The notes below the pieces were generated by a model. The model ran no database searches. It was not told the DNA's origin and was given only the letters and a program-made list of their open reading frames with translations. A stretch of 64,000 nucleotides of DNA from Trichosphaerium sp. ATCC 40318. Its lineage: Eukaryota; Discosea; Flabellinia; Trichosidae. Of the stretch, positions 1 through 10,007 are shown one piece after another. Every line of letters starts with the position of its first letter. Position 1 is the stretch's first letter. The stretch covers positions 1 to 64,000 of the forward strand of contig JALMLS010000268.1 in the NCBI GenBank assembly GCA_038496445.1. Reading direction: 5' to 3'. The translations under genes and the position numbers were made by a program.

Positions 1-61
1 TTCAAATGTGTGAATGTTTTTTAACGAAAAAACTACAAAAAAAGGTGTAATGGTTTTCTAG

Positions 62-716
62 TCAAGAACTCTACAAACAATATATCCTCGTTTCAATTGG
101 GACACTAGAAGATTCATGTACCTTTAAACAATCATTAACTATTTCTAATTGACGCCTAGCAACGCTCCACAGAGATTCTGGCATGAAGAAGATAGTACTA
201 GTTTTCTTGATGAAGCAGAAGTAGCACTAGGTATTGACTCTCCGTATGATTGGTACGTTTTCTTTTGTTTTTTTCTTTTGGCCATCTTAATGGCCATAGG
301 TCTTTCTTGTCGCACTGCTAATGTTTAAGTATTCGTTTTACTTTATTTTTATAAAGCAGTGAAAATTTTATTTTTGGTGCTCTTCTAGAGTGCCAGTTTT
401 GGACGTTGTACAAGGTTTCAGCACCTAGGAAAAATTTATTTTATTACACAGGCCCTGTCACAATGCCGTTTCCATTCGCATGTTTTCTCTTTTTGACTCC
501 AACAGTCGAGTGTTTTATTTTTGTTTGAATGTAATGGTTTTTGATTTAACTACTGCCTACAGGCATTTTGTTGCCTCTAAGCATCTTGTTGATATTGGAG
601 GTGGTAGTATAATGCCAATACTACCACATGTACTTCAAAAGAGATATCCTGGCGTAGAATGGGAATTAGATAAATTTAGAAGCTCAAAAAAGGCGCAAAA
701 GTACACAACATTCTGA
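62..716 (+). CDS. Repeat-domain protein of unknown function, 3' part
   Basis: Three exons read in one frame: 62 to about 116, about 161-282 and 578-716, ending in TGA. Introns begin gtacct and gtacgt; the second is about 295 nt. The joined protein shows a repeated pattern: a YP-x-F-x-W-x(4)-RF segment in the first exon, then DW-x-F-V followed by a GGGS/I-M-P-I-L-P block and YP-G-V-E-W-E-L-D-K-F. I recognise this W/GG/YP pattern from uncharacterised tandem-repeat proteins of algae and other protists, but know no function. The tail is basic (SSKKAQK). The 5' end lies outside the window, so length and repeat number are unknown. A shorter first intron (ending near 352 or 391) gives stop codons or breaks the DW motif, so I prefer the long one. 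Confidence 0.55.
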
Positions 717-1006
717 AAATACCGAATTTGGTTAACGATTATACGCTAGGAGTCTTGTACGACGTACAAAAACACTTGTAGGATAGTAAGAAAAACAATC
801 AAAAACATTTTTTTAAAACTCGAACTTGTTCGTTTTGTGAGCCCATTTTCTTTTAAAAAAACGCTTTTATTCTCATCGTACATGATTGCTTTTGAAAATA
901 CGCGAATGTACCGTTTTGTAGAGTTCAGGTGAAAAAACACAAAAACATAATTACGCCGAGACCTTTTTTAGTTAACGCGTAGTGTACACAAAAGAACAAA
1001 GGGGCT

Positions 1007-1252
1007 ATGTGCGCTATGCTTAGTAGTAGTGCAAGTAGTGAAGGGCTGCAAGTAAAGAGAAAGAAAAAGCACTCGTATCGTAAAAGCAACGGTAGCAGTA
1101 GAAGCTTCACTCCAAAGCTTAGTAAGAAGCTTGCACGATCACAAAGCGATAATGCTTATCATTTGGATCATGAAAAACTCTCGAGAGTTGTAGACCGTAT
1201 GGATCGATTAGAAGCAGAATTAAGGAAATACAAACGAGAAATGACCATATGA
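1007..1252 (+). CDS. Small basic coiled-coil protein, hypothetical
   Basis: An open frame of 81 codons from ATG to TGA. The first half is Ser/Lys-rich and basic (KRKKK, SSRSF). The last 30 residues form a short charged amphipathic helix (LSRVVDRMDRLEAELRKYK) with heptad-like leucines and valines, typical of a coiled coil. No family is recognised. It could be a complete small gene or the first exon of the gene that follows, but I see no donor in a suitable phase to join it to the exon at 1429. The second ATG at 1016 is an equally good start. Confidence 0.4.
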   Translation: MCAMLSSSASSEGLQVKRKKKHSYRKSNGSSRSFTPKLSKKLARSQSDNAYHLDHEKLSRVVDRMDRLEAELRKYKREMTI

Positions 1253-1428
1253 AAGCTAAACTAAAGCAATATAGAAGTATCTTGTAGAGTAAAGTGGGTT
1301 AGGTTTATTATACACGACTCAGGTATACACGCGTACAGGATCATTTAAAACTTACATTCGTATTTGTACCAGCGAAAAACACAGTTTTTCATTTCCTTTT
1401 CTAGTTCACGATCTTATTACGTTATAGG

Positions 1429-1939
1429 GTTGTCCTGAAAGCAACAGTGGTAAACCAAGGCGTGTGATCAAGATTTTGGGGTCTGATGGTGTAGATGTAG
1501 TGACATACGAGAAACTAACGTTTAGTTCAAACCACTACGTTGTTTACTGGCGTCATTCATTCGCTGATCGCAAATACATGACCATAGGGTCTGGTGAAGA
1601 AAATATATACTTTGAATACCATACACCTGGTATGCTTGTATTCGAGATATTTCGTAAAAAGCATGACGGAGAAGACGAAAGAATGGATCCAGACAAGTTT
1701 GCTGGACCTGTCACAATTTTTGCGTATCGGTAAGCATTTTGCGTATCGACAGGCGTACTAGTGCAGGTACACTACAAAAAAAAATACCCCTTTGTAAGTA
1801 GTAAAAAGATGTTGCACAAGCAGTTGCACAAAACACTAAAGCGGGTTGGATTGTTTTTTAAACGTACATCAAAAAAAAACGGAATTGAGTTTTCGCTAAT
1901 TTCTTTTGCGTATTTTTTCAGTTTTAGCGGTTTCACCTA
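1429..1939 (+). CDS. Hypothetical protein, 5' end not found
   Basis: The main exon runs from an acceptor at about 1428 (ttacgttatag) to a donor CG|gtaagc near 1731. It encodes about 100 residues rich in aromatic and charged residues (YVVYWRHSF, GSGEENIYFEYH, KHDGEDERMDPDKF). An acceptor after the pyrimidine-rich tract ending near 1920 then gives a short last exon with a stop at 1939. The composition suggests a beta-rich soluble domain, but I do not recognise it. No upstream exon with an ATG in the right phase is visible, so the 5' end is open. Confidence 0.4.
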
Positions 1940-1986
1940 GATAAACTCAGAATTTAGAATGTAGTTTTACCCTTTGACACGTACGA

Positions 1987-2979
1987 ATGTCAGTTATAGC
2001 ACGTGAACATTTGACATGCATTGAAAAACGTTAAATGTACTTATTTATCTCCAAGTTACTACTCAGTGTAGAATCATCTCGTTTTTGTAGTGCGTAATGG
2101 TATTTTTTACAGCCAGCGATTTTGTCAAAAGAAGTACAAGTCGGGATTGCCTTAATCGCAATCTTTTCAAGTTATACAGCGTCAGTATCTCTTTCTAATG
2201 TATTACGATATCAACCGTGTATATCTCCTTGGAGAAAGGCAATTGTTGTAGTGCTATTACGTTTTTGGTGCGTTGGCGTCTAAATCCGTAGATACCACGT
2301 GATTAATGCTGCTCATAGGCAATTCTTGGCCTGCAGTTTGGTTTTGGTATTTTATCGCAAGTCAAGGAGAAGGCACGTGATATACATAGCTTTCTCGTAT
2401 TAAAGATGCTTGTAGTTTATATAGGGTTATTTGTTCTTTGTGTCTTTTACTTCTCCGCAGCTGGGTTAGGTATTGCCGCGACAAGATGGGAATCGGTGAC
2501 TCTTACAGTCTTAGTACGTTTAACGTTGTTTTTGTGTTCTAAAGAGAAGATCTTTTGCTGCTCTTTGAAGGCATAACGCTAACGCGATTTTGTTGTAGTA
2601 TATCGTTGTGTTATGTATTGGAGGCATTGGTATCTTTGCACAGTCATTGCTCGGAGTCCTTGGTATTACAGAATTAACAACCTACTGTGAACGCGGTATG
2701 CCTTTCTTTCCGATATCTAAACGTGTTACCTGACTAACGACAATTCAAGACAAAAAGTTCTTTCGCACATTGGCAATAGCATCGTTATTCTTTGTTGTGT
2801 TCTGTTGTGTACGCTCACATTTATTTTATTAATTTGGTAGTGACTTTTGTTGTATCTAGGCTGCTTGCGTAGCTACTGCAGCAAGGTATTGTTGTTTGAT
2901 TTCTAGAAAAAAGAAGTCCTTTCTATTAGCCACAGGTGTTAAAGTCGTAGAAGAGGACGTTGAGCTTGAAGATGTGTAA
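1987..2979 (+). CDS. Small multi-pass membrane protein, unknown family
   Basis: Several short exons join in frame into a protein of about 150 residues with four hydrophobic segments: VGIALIAIF, VYIGLFVLCVFYF, YIVVLCIGGIGIFAQSLL and TLAIASLFFVVFCC. It ends in an acidic cytosolic-type tail (VVEEDVELEDV) and TAA at 2977-2979. One intron starts with GC at 2373 (gcacgtgatata); using it is the only way to keep the second membrane segment in frame. The start is uncertain: ATG at 1987 followed by a gtgaac intron fits phase but is weak. The topology is tetraspan-like, but no signature cysteines of tetraspanins are seen. Confidence 0.45.
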
Positions 2980-3713
2980 AACAAACCGATTTACCTTTGC
3001 TCAATCACGACTTTGTTTTCTTATTGTTTACTAACCAAAGGTGTACATGTTTGCACACAAAAACACAAAGGGAAAGGGTATACAATCATAGTGATAGCTG
3101 CAGTACAGATTTGTCTAAGTACATGTGTGGTAAAGCAATGTGTTGAGGGTGACAGTTAATACGTGCTGTTTGGGACACCCTTTTATTTGTACCTAAACTG
3201 TGTGCTAAAAGCGGTATGTATGTCTAATTTTATCACTGGTGTGGTTTTTATCGTTTTGCACAACAAGCTCGTTGGTGGTGGTGTCAGAGGAGGTGGTGAT
3301 GGTGGGGTTGGTTTTGTTGTTTGTTTTTTTTTCGTTCAATCAAGTGTTCCAAAAAACCACACTTGGTTGTCAGAGAGGTGGTGGGCAACCATGCTTTTTT
3401 TATTTGTTTTTTGAAACTGGTTGTAGAGCGAGCATGTGGGGGAGGGGTTCAAAAACAAAAAACAAGAAAAAAAAAAAGTACTTTAAAAACATTGCGTTGA
3501 GGTGTTTGTCTCAAAAAAAAAAGGGGTGGAATAATGACAAAAGGCAAAGGGGTGGTTGTTACACAAATGATGTACAAAAAAAATAAAAAGAAATGAAAAA
3601 ATGGAAAAATTTCAAAAGTGACGAAAACTGAAAAAAAGTTCCAAAAAGAAGCTGATTTGCGCTATACAGACGTTATAGGATGATACAAGTGAAATATGTA
3701 CAAATATATAACA

Positions 3714-3784
3714 GCGCCGGTGGTGTAGGGGTATCATATGTCCTTGCCATGGATGTGACCCGGGTTCAAATCCCGGCCGGTGCA
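3714..3784 (+). tRNA. tRNA-Gly (GCC)
   Basis: 71 nt fold as a cloverleaf. The acceptor stem gcgccgg pairs with ccggtgc plus discriminator A. The D arm contains the expected box A region (gtgtaggggtatcat). The anticodon loop TTGCCAT carries GCC. The T arm cccgggttcaaatcccgg holds box B. There is no intron and no encoded CCA. It lies inside the left inverted-repeat arm, with an identical copy in the right arm. Confidence 0.92.
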
Positions 3785-3996
3785 ACTCAACTTTTTGCAA
3801 TTGCACATGCCACACACAACATGCTACAAATATTATTTTGCCTCTACAGTGTGCCCATGACCATAGCCTACATGCACAAACCTTTAATTTGGCGTTGCAT
3901 GATTTTGTAATGGCGTGACACTTGTGTGAAGCACTCCCCATATTTTTTACATTTTTTCAAAAAAACTCAAATTTCTGTGATTTCTGTGATTTTTCG

Positions 3997-4040
3997 AGCG
4001 GGGGTATCGCATGTCCTTGCCGTGGATGTGCTCCGGGCAC
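3997..4040 (+). pseudogene. Truncated tRNA-Gly-like fragment
   Basis: About 44 nt resemble the middle of the intact tRNA-Gly 280 bp upstream: the D-loop part ggggtatc, the anticodon arm tgtccttgccgtggatg and the beginning of the T arm (ctccggg). The acceptor stem and the rest of the T arm are missing, and a poly-T run follows directly. It is a decayed second tRNA copy or a tRNA-derived piece of the repeat. Confidence 0.7.
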
Positions 4041-4412
4041 ATTTTTTTTTTTTAATCGTTTTACCCCTCCCACCACCACCACCACAACAAGCACACCAAC
4101 ACCCCTCTTGCCACCTTTACACCTAAAAAAAAAAAAAAAAAAACTCCCCAAAAGGTATGTATATATTTAAATCCCATGTACTTCAAACCAGTAAACCACA
4201 ACGCGGCCGGGAAGAAAATTCTGATTTGTTTTAAAGCGGAGTAGGCAATATTGGTAACGTACGTGCGTTGCGGTTCGTTTACGGCAATTACAACATAAAA
4301 TTGTACCACACGCTCGCGTTAAATTGTGAGTCCTGAAGCGAGTAGCTGACACTTGGCTGTTCACTATTTTTTATTTATTTTGTACATTTGTGCTTACAGA
4401 AAATTTACACCG

Positions 4413-7400
4413 TCAGTCTGCTCTAGCCGCTACACCTAATTTTTCTAATCTGTCCAATATATCATTGAATGTAGGTCGGTTAGCAGGTTCTTCCTGCCAG
4501 CAATCTACAGCAAACTCAGAATCAAACATCAAGCACTACCACAGCTGTACCTTCCATCAATTTTTGATAATCTGGATTGCAGTGTTGCGGGATAGTTGGT
4601 CTAGCTCCCTGTGGCCATAGTCAAAGGCAAGGTGTGTGCTCACAATAACGTACTTGTGTACCCACCGCAAAAATCACTTGAAATGGTGGCATGCCGGAAA
4701 AAGGATCAGAACGCGAGACCATCTCCCACAATACAATAGCAAAAGAATAAACATCAGCGCTCTCAGTGTATCGGTTGTTACGCAAAATTTCAGGAGCTTA
4801 ACGAAGTAAGACAATGATTGTACAATATTCGCACCTGTCCAGCATGGTGTGCCACACGCTGTCATGGTAGTTGATTGCCTTTCGCCATAAATCCTACTAA
4901 GGCCAAAATCGCATACTTTTACTTTGTAGTTCTCATCAACAAGTAGATTGTGTCTACGCAGAAGTATTACGGTAAGAAAAACACACGCGGCTTACGTTTT
5001 AAGATCTCGGTGTATAATTACAGGGTTTGAATTGTGCAAGTAGGCCATGCCTTTAAATGTAAGTTGGATGGAGAAACCAAGTGGAATACCTCTAGCTGTG
5101 TCTATCATCATTCTCTTTATTAAATGCATTTCAAGAGAGAAAGTTTTATCGTGAATAATCCGATACAAACTACCCAAAGGCATAAACTCCATTACGATAC
5201 CTATCAGACATAAACGAGGGAAAAATTAGCTGCACGTACAAATGTCGGGTGGATCTGTACAGGCGCCAAGAAATTGTAGTATATTAGGGTGACGAAGAGA
5301 TCTAAGAAATATGGGTAAGAATACACACCGCAATAAAACGCACTTCATTATCATCGCTTCTCGAGAGAACTCACGAAAAAATTCTTCTGTCAATTTGTGC
5401 GCAGGTAACTTCTTTACAGCTACAATAGTTTTGCGCCATTCGCCTTTAAAAACTTCTCCAAAACTTCCTTTACCTATGATGAAATGTTACATTAATAAAT
5501 CAATAAACTGGTGTGCCTATTTTATGCAATAGCTTTATCTCAGTGCTGTTTATCTGTTTTACAAAATTTGCGAACTCTGGGTATCGCGGATCGCTACTGG
5601 AGGAACCTACATAACAATTAACATTAACTAGTAAGAAAGCACCATTACCTGCTGGAATAAAACTCTCTTGCTCAGCGCTGCCTTGGAATTGGGCATTGCG
5701 CTCTAAGCGCAACCTACACGCTTGCCACAACACTATTACACTGACAAACAGTATTATAGACACTAGTGTGATAAGCACAAAACGACAAGATGATCTCTGT
5801 ACCTGTGACAATAATCCACACATAAATAGTAATGCCGCCACGTTTGACTTGAAATTGTAGCGAATTCGAATACTGCTGGCCGTTGTTTGAAACATAAATC
5901 GGAATGCTTTTCTCTGTTATATTTAAGTTATCGCCCATAAAAATACAAATAATTCTCGTGCTATTCCTACATGTGTTGTGAGAGGAGAGATACAGAAAAA
6001 GCATGACGAAATTTTGGAAATGTACTAGTAAAAATCTGCGTACAATACTATTGTCTCTACTGAGTCACCATTTACGTAACAAACTGTCTCTAAAACGATG
6101 GTTTCGTTGTCTTGCGTAATATTACTTGAGAGAAAACCTGTTCCCCTAACTTTTTGTGAGCACCTAAATGCGGTCGAAAAATTAGCGATAGGTTTGCAAC
6201 GTACGTAACAGTTATACGAAGTTCTTTGTTAGGATGCCCAGATGGAGGCGATAAAGATATAATTTGTGCTTCATCTACAAGATAAGAAGGTTAGTGATAA
6301 CCTGAGCATCGATTTGTACCATAATACGCGAACTCAAAAGAGTAATTGTAGTCGAAGCTTGAACCAAAAGTGGCACTATTGGTAGGTCTGCATCACCAAT
6401 AGGGGCTTCGAACTTTGGAGTAACACAAGAAAATGTGTTCGCATTTACAAACGTTGCTATGCTTGGTTTGACTCCCGCAATGACACTAACTAAATGTAAG
6501 CACGTGCGTTTTAAGAATAGCATATGCGCACCAATAGACGTAGTCTTCAACCCACTGCTTATCAAAGAACCTCCCATGTATGTACACTATAGTACCACCT
6601 TTTTTTGGACCAGCGAGCGGCGTGGCACTTTCCAAGCAAGGCAAGGCTGTTTGAGGAAAAATTATTTTTTTGATTTCTTTGCTGACAATACGCACGTTGT
6701 AAATATGTCATATTCAACTGAACGCTGGAGATGCAGTAGTATGACAAGCATTCTTGTTGTGGGACATGAGATAGCGTCAACGTATTGTTTTCTCCCACTT
6801 TATAATCCAACCAGCCCTGTGGAGGCTGCTTGGTTGAAGAAATTACTGAAAAGGTGTTTGTGCAGCTCGCTAAGGATGTCAATAAAATGTAATTAAAATA
6901 TGGTACAAACAGTCATTAAATAGCGTCTGAGCGCAACAGCGCATGGTTTTAGAGTAAAATAATACAAAAAAAAAACGTTAGAAATTTCGTACAGCAATTA
7001 CAGCCATGTCTGTATGGTAGAGGTGGTACGCCATAGTATATAAGTCCACCGCCAAGAAGGAAAATAACAGAAGCTGGACAACGTTCTGAGCATGAAAGTG
7101 CGCCATGAACTGTCGCATTTACCTATTAAAGTAAATACAAGCTTTTCTTTGTGTCATACTTGAATTAATAGGTAACCCTGTTCCATTGGATCAATAAACG
7201 TTAATTGGCCGTCGAAATCGGGTATACACCCTGAATATGGCATCCACGTTTGATCAGACTGGCATTGGCCTCTACTACATTCTGCTTCTTTAAGAGCGAC
7301 CGGAATTGTCACTTGTCTTGTCTCTGTCTTACGGGTATCAGCACCACGTATGTTGTTTTGGGTATTACATGAAGGTAAAGTCTGCTGCGTTGAAAGTACT

Positions 7401-7432
7401 ACAATAAGCAATATCAATGCCGCTAGGCGCAT
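4413..7432 (-). CDS. Receptor-like kinase: signal peptide, IPT/TIG domains, TM, TKL kinase
   Basis: Read from the ATG at 7432. A signal peptide (MRLAALILLIVVLSTQQ) leads into a cysteine-containing extracellular part. IPT/TIG signatures follow: PLAGPKKGGTIVYIHG near 6620-6570, SCVTPKF near 6420, LSPPSGHPNKEL near 6250, and IPIYVSNNGQQYS near 5910-5870. One transmembrane helix lies near 5790-5730 (FVLITLVSIILFVSVIVLW). The kinase domain has GKGSFGEV, the VAVKK lysine, LRHPNILQF, HRDLKT, CDFGLSR and GTPCW at the activation segment, and ends RPTFNDILDRLEKLG before TGA at 4413. All catalytic residues are present, so an active tyrosine-kinase-like (TKL) enzyme is expected. Many introns; not every junction was fixed. 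A ligand-sensing surface receptor is inferred; MET and plexin relatives share IPT domains but not this kinase type. Confidence 0.85.
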
Positions 7433-7572
7433 AGAGAATGGCGTACTGCCGCTCTGTATTCAAAAGGCTTGTTACTTAAAGTAGACAGTTTATTTAAGCT
7501 GTCGCGAAATCTTGCGATATTTATTAGGTAGGTGTCTGTCATACTTACAAAACCGTAAGTGCCTTCAAAGGC

Positions 7573-8381
7573 TTACCAAGGAAACGGGTATTGCCCGTCC
7601 AATGCCTGTTTTAAATAGCCTGGCCAACGAATTTTGCCTTTATCTTTATCACACAAATAGTTGAAGTACCGACCTTTTATCCGAAAGAAGAAGTGATGAT
7701 TGTTTTCCTTTATGAATTGCATGTTGTTCAGAGGTATCTTTTCGCCCTTTGTCCCTAGATAGATACTGAGACACTGTTAGAAGGAGATTTATGCTGTGTA
7801 CCCCACCACCTGTATGTTGACACTTCAATGTTCTTCTTGTTAACCAGCACAATTCTGGATACGAAGCGACACCCGTAAACGTACCTACCCGTCAATAGAG
7901 TACCAGCGGCAAAGGCACAGCTACAAGTGTCAGTTGCACAACGCATAACATGTTGCCTAGGGCGTACGCTAATGGAACTGTGACACGGTGGTAAGAGTTT
8001 CTATCAGTAAGCATCGCCCTGGCATACATATCCGCCGTGTTTGCTAGAAATAAAAGAGATAGACCTGCTCCGACCTGTTGCGGCGTCAAAACGATAAAAT
8101 AACGCGTTTGCATACAGTGAGTGTATTAAAGAAGGCAGATTGGTCAGTTTGAAATAAAATGACGTCTTCGACCTTGTGTTGCGTTCTCTTTATTTTTTTG
8201 AGCGTCTACACAGGATTTAGACAATTTTGAGTGTAACTTTAGTTTACTTGTCTTGTTGAGTGGTAAAAACTACAATGCGTTAATATTCGAGTCAGTATAA
8301 CTTCAAATACCTTCGTTGTAGCTTAATTCGTGATTGGCGTTGAATATTTGACACGCAGTGCGCGCTTACAAGGCCTATCAT
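7573..8381 (-). CDS. TMEM223-like mitochondrial membrane protein
   Basis: Exons encode EDVILFQTDQSAFF, then a hydrophobic stretch (VGAGLSLLFLANTADM), a second hydrophobic region, and a C-terminal part with IPLNNMQFI and FFFRIKGRYFNYLCD, ending in W-TAA at 7573. This order (DVLLF start, two membrane segments, KxKGRxFYFLxD near the end) matches TMEM223, a small inner-membrane protein linked to cytochrome c oxidase assembly in animals. The donor after NTLT (gtatgc) and the acceptor before VGAG are clear. The first exon is uncertain: ATG at 8381 with a gtaagc donor gives the right phase, but the join is not strongly supported. It is divergent in sequence, so the identification is moderate. Confidence 0.6.
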
Positions 8382-8495
8382 ATTAGACAAGCATCGTGCG
8401 ACTACTTCAGTTGTCAATCTACACTACAAAATACGAATACAGTCGTGCTGTGTCAAAATACTGTTTTACATTTTTATTGTTAATTACTGTACATT

Positions 8496-9038
8496 TTATA
8501 GGATCGCTTCTGTTGTAGTGCGAAATACGTCACTGGCCACACAGTATTGGTTTGAATTTGTGGAATCTTGTATCAATACAAAAGTTTGGCTGAATTGATG
8601 AACACCAGCGCCATACTCTACTACTCCACTAACGGCTACCATAACCTCGCCTAATGCCAAGTAAGCATTAATTTAAAAACCAACAGCGAGCTAGCAACCT
8701 GCTCTTATGGGTTGTGCGTCTATGGACTGGACTCTATGCTTAGAAGCTGGTAATTCTTTCCACCAATTGCTAATTTCGTTTAACCCGTGTAAACTCCTTC
8801 CATTCCAAACCACTACGCGACATTAGCGTAATCTACTCTTTAGACGCACCTGAAGTAGCTTCCTTGTAGATATTTATTAATTGCTACACCAGAATTAGTC
8901 TTGTAGTCTCTTTTGTTGTTGTACCGCTCTTTTGGCTGAATCAAAGTACTTGTAAAAGTAATCCAGGACGAAAGTCTCGCCACGCCTTGCGTAGCTCGCT
9001 ATATCTTCTGGTGACAGCACTCTCCTCATTCCAAGCAT
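8496..9038 (-). CDS. NXT1: NTF2-related export protein (NXT/p15)
   Basis: Four exons (9038-8925, 8883-8850, 8812-8699, 8650-8496) add up to 417 nt and 138 residues, close to the 140 of human NXT1. Recognisable elements in order are GETFVLDYFYKYFDSAKRA (the opening NTF2 helix), INIYKEATSVVWNG (WNG motif), LPASKHRVQSIDAQPI, and GEVMVAVSGVVEYG followed by FSQTFVLIQD and YCVASDVFR. In animals and fungi NXT pairs with the NTF2-like domain of NXF1/TAP for mRNA export through nuclear pores. All introns are GT-AG and 36-50 nt. A second ATG at 9029 is an alternative start. The gene diverges from the MADS-like gene, whose ATG is 73 bp away, so a shared promoter is likely. Confidence 0.85.
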
Positions 9039-9110
9039 TTGTAACAGATGTGCCTTATGATAGTTAAGCTACGAAGGTTTTGGGCCAAAGTTTTGGTACA
9101 ACGAACCACA

Positions 9111-9896
9111 ATGAGCACAGTATCTCCTTACGACATAAAGTATCTACTAAAAGAGGTTTGTAGTTGCTTTTTTGTTCCTTGTGCTTAGTACGCGTTACTA
9201 GGCTAAGATTCTCGGTGAATCAACTGGTGTACACATATGCTTGTTCGTGACGAGGGAAGGAAGAGTACGTATATCATAGCGCAGTGTAATTGCATTTTAA
9301 CGTTTATAAGTTGCACTCCTATGTCACAAGGAAGTTTTTACCGCTAGTACAAGATTATGCAAGTAAAGTTATGATTGCAAAACTATTAAAGTCTACCCTA
9401 CGTGGCGGCTTGGTACAAGGTACGTTACTCGTATGCAGCATAATCCGACAGCGCTTAGATGCCACTGATCAACCAATACCGGAAGACGAAGAAGCAGTTG
9501 CAGAGTTTATCAAAGATAGAACAGCTAGGCTAGCGAAATTCCAAACTTCACTACAAGCAATTAAAACGCGAGTAAGTCATTTACTCGGCATCCGGTGGTA
9601 TTTACTGTATCGTAGTTAACGCCAAGAATTAAACCAAGTCACCCAAATGGAGAAGAAGCATTATTGATTGTGGCTGCTCCAGGTGGTCAGATATTCAGGT
9701 AAGACAAATAAAGTATTTCGACGTCTTATAGTATTCCAGAGTGAGTTCTCCTGCTTTTGAACCTATGGTTGGCACACAGGAAGGTCAAAAGATGTTCCAA
9801 GCACTCCTATCAGCTCCCGATGATCACGAATACAAGCCTGCAATAACACCTAATCCAATTGAACATCTACACAAGAACTTTGATAAGCCAATTTAA
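9111..9896 (+). CDS. Tandem MADS-like (SRF dimerisation-type) protein
   Basis: Six exons from ATG at 9111 to TAA at 9896. Two segments look like the beta-sheet and second helix of SRF/MCM1-type MADS domains. The first is LGESTGVHICLFVTREGRLH plus SYVTRKFLPLVQDY. The second is EALLIVAAPGGQIFRVSSPA plus FEPMVGTQEGQKMFQALL and SAPDD; compare the SRF pattern of TG-x-V-Y-x-F-x-T, K/F-E-P-I/M-V, EG-x-x-L-I-Q and N/S-APDD. Neither segment is preceded by the basic DNA-binding helix of true MADS boxes. Between them lies an acidic linker (PIPEDEEAVAEF) and a helical stretch. I infer a protein able to form MADS-like dimers without contacting DNA itself; this rests on motif recall and needs a profile search. 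Confidence 0.5.
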
Positions 9897-10007
9897 ATGG
9901 TACCTTGTACAATAAACCCAAACATTTTGTGTTATAAAATGGAGCCACAGTTTACAGAAGCTGTCGTTCAGAGTGAGAATGTAAACATACTTATTGAAAC
10001 CTCACAT

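Larger units (their letters stand above)
3245..4227 (+). repeat. Left arm of a ~985-bp inverted repeat
   Basis: This stretch recurs in reverse complement at 13159-14150 with almost no change apart from length differences in homopolymer runs. It holds GT-rich and poly-A/T tracts, one intact tRNA-Gly gene and a tRNA fragment. The outer edge is near 3245 (tttttatcgttttgcac) and the inner edge near 4227 (gaagaaaattctgattt). Open frames inside it are low-complexity and not protein-like. No terminal inverted repeats or transposase are seen, so the origin could be a segmental duplication or an unclassified element. Confidence 0.9.

Noticed and set aside
3612-3941. Open frame antisense to the tRNA in the inverted repeat (and its mirror at 13449-13778)
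   Set aside because: It runs through the tRNA gene and low-complexity flanks; the composition is not protein-like and its duplication only reflects the DNA repeat.
8850-8862. 13-nt microexon in the NXT gene
   Set aside because: An upstream acceptor (ggtgtag) gives a 34-nt exon that restores the expected IYKEATSVVWNG sequence and a normal 138-residue length.
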